Source: CAKOSP01 sp964369625 (GTDB lineage Bacteria; Bacillota_I; Bacilli_A; RF39; UBA660). From it: a stretch of 5,203 nt of DNA. The translations under genes and the position numbers were made by a program. The stretch is taken from assembly GCA_964369625.1 (NCBI GenBank), contig CAYJFC010000037.1:1-5203 (forward strand), written 5' to 3'. The notes beneath the pieces are model-generated. The model worked only from the letters and a program-made list of their open reading frames with translations. It was not told the origin of the DNA and searched no databases. Below, one piece after another: positions 4,476 through 5,203 of this stretch. Within the stretch, counting starts at the first letter, position 1. Each line of letters starts with the position of its first letter.

Positions 4476-5203
4476 CTACATCCCTATACGAAACGGATCA
4501 GCTTCGCTTCCCGTTCCACTTAAAATTTTCACAGAAGATTCAAGATACAAGACTGGACGAGAGGCGTCACTGCCGGAGACATAACGGAAACTGTCGATAC
4601 GCCCGTTATACATCACAAGCCACACATAATCCGAGCGCTCCGTGTTAGGCACAATTGTCCATTCGCTGCTTCCTATAAATAACCAATTATTATCTATTAT
4701 TGTTTGATTAAGATAATTACTTAAACCTGCTGTCCATGCATCAGTGTATGCTGCAAAACCAAAATCGCTTGGATACATTAATCCTACTTTTCCTGTTGAT
4801 GTTTTATCTACTACTGGGGACAATATATTATCTCTATAAAACTCATATGCTGTTTCAAGATATGTATCATTTCCACCAACATTCCATGTACTATCTTTTA
4901 TCATTGTTTGATAGTTTGATGAAAAGGCATTATAAAACTCTCCATTTAAATATGCCTTCATATCACTTGTTTCATAATCATTACTATTGTCAGCATCCCA
5001 TACTTTACTACCTGCTGAAGTACTTTTAATTAGTTTAACACTTCCATCGTATATTCCTATAATTCGGTATTTATTTTCTTCTGGGCAAGTAGCTTCATCT
5101 GAACCAAAACATACCCAGTTATTAGATACTACTGTATTTGAACCTGAGTATCTATAATTATTATCACCAGCGCTATTGACAAGCTCTGGTGTATGTTGTA
5201 ATA
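4476..5203 (-). CDS. DUF6273-like, probably surface or pseudopilin-type protein, C-terminal part (cut by window edge)
   Basis: The frame is open to the right edge, so the 5' end is missing; 80 codons precede the first in-frame ATG at 4961, and that ATG is not the start. Visible residues include NYRYSGSNTVVSNNWVCFG, a CysxxxxxxCys pair (CFGSDEATC), KYRIIGIYDG and VKLIK. These are followed by YLNGEFYN, GLMYPSDFGFAAYT, NNWLFIGSSEWTI, GRIDSF and a closing RPVLYLESSVKILSGTGSEADPF. I recognise this pattern from DUF6273-type proteins of gut Bacilli, often attached to prepilin-like or other export signals and thought to be surface exposed. The role is unknown. Internal similarity (NYQTMIKDSTW and YLNQTIIDNNW) suggests a repeated unit. 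The last ~65 codons differ sharply in base and codon use from the rest although the frame and domain continue intact. Confidence 0.8.
   Translation of the reverse strand, partial: LQHTPELVNSAGDNNYRYSGSNTVVSNNWVCFGSDEATCPEENKYRIIGIYDGSVKLIKSTSAGSKVWDADNSNDYETSDMKAYLNGEFYNAFSSNYQTMIKDSTWNVGGNDTYLETAYEFYRDNILSPVVDKTSTGKVGLMYPSDFGFAAYTDAWTAGLSNYLNQTIIDNNWLFIGSSEWTIVPNTERSDYVWLVMYNGRIDSFRYVSGSDASRPVLYLESSVKILSGTGSEADPFRIGM
4479..4676 (-). other. GC-rich foreign-looking patch forming the 3' end of the DUF6273-like gene
   Basis: By direct count 87 of 180 bases at 4491-4670 are G or C (48%), while 4681-4740 has 16 of 60 (27%) and 4741-4800 has 22 of 60 (37%). Codons change too: the patch uses CGC/CGT for Arg, ACG, TCG, CCG, GTG/GTC, AAC and GAC, while the upstream part prefers AGA, AAT and GAT. 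The change falls at the codons for the conserved stretch NNWLFIG/SSEW. The outer limit is at or near the stop codon. The reading frame is unbroken. Confidence 0.8.

Noticed and set aside
4959..4961. ATG at 4961 as the start of the DUF6273-like gene
   Set aside because: The frame continues without a stop to the window edge, and the upstream codons encode family-typical NNWVCFG and KYRIIGIYDG, so this is an internal Met.
4736..5029. Plus-strand open frame of 97 codons
   Set aside because: Antisense to the DUF6273-like gene, which has clear family motifs across the same interval. The translation is Leu/Tyr/His-rich and featureless.
1..5203. CRISPR array, tRNA, rRNA or recoded genetic code
   Set aside because: No regularly spaced repeats, cloverleaf-like segments or conserved rRNA were seen, and the reading frames use TGG for Trp and contain no internal TGA.

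Overview
The window looks like a very AT-rich member of the Bacillota, probably class Bacilli and possibly one of the uncultured gut lineages. The basis is the Firmicutes-specific set of an N-terminally extended ribosomal protein L27 plus its Prp protease, TTGACA/TATAAT-type promoters, AGGAGG ribosome binding sites, short U-tailed terminators and the DUF6273-like surface protein at the right edge. The exact lineage is inference. All genes lie on the minus strand, so transcription runs right to left; plus-strand open frames are shadows. Every stop seen is TAA or TAG and Trp is TGG, with no sign of a recoded UGA.

Layout in the direction of transcription. (1) 5203-4476: the C-terminal part of a DUF6273-like, probably exported protein. 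Its last ~65 codons abruptly change to a much higher GC content and different codon choice. A U-tailed hairpin (4401-4430) ends it. (2) 4325-3471: an Rpn-family PD-(D/E)XK nuclease / putative transposase with its own promoter and terminator. (3) 3433-2401: the conserved ribosomal operon, with a strong extended -10 promoter, a structured leader that fits the L21 leader, rplU (L21), prp/ysxB (L27 protease) and rpmA (L27), closed by a terminator overlapping the rpmA stop. (4) 2381-183: a 732-codon gene with two BspA-like leucine-rich repeats, a long helical middle and an unnamed Cys-containing C-terminal domain. It sits between rpmA and obg, which are normally neighbours. (5) 142-1: the first 47 codons of obg (cgtA).

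How it works together: L21 and L27 are large-subunit proteins, Prp removes the L27 N-terminal peptide before L27 can function, and Obg is a GTPase of 50S maturation, so regions 3 and 5 form one ribosome-assembly module. The large repeat protein interrupts this module and appears to be carried with its own promoter. A 15-nt direct repeat (14/15 identical) containing the -10 element lies on both sides of it.

The points most worth a second look are the mosaic 3' end of the surface-protein gene, the apparent AUU start of the repeat protein (a perfect ribosome binding site lies inside the nominal reading frame and the ATG lies upstream of the predicted transcript start), and that protein's uncharacterised C-terminal domain.
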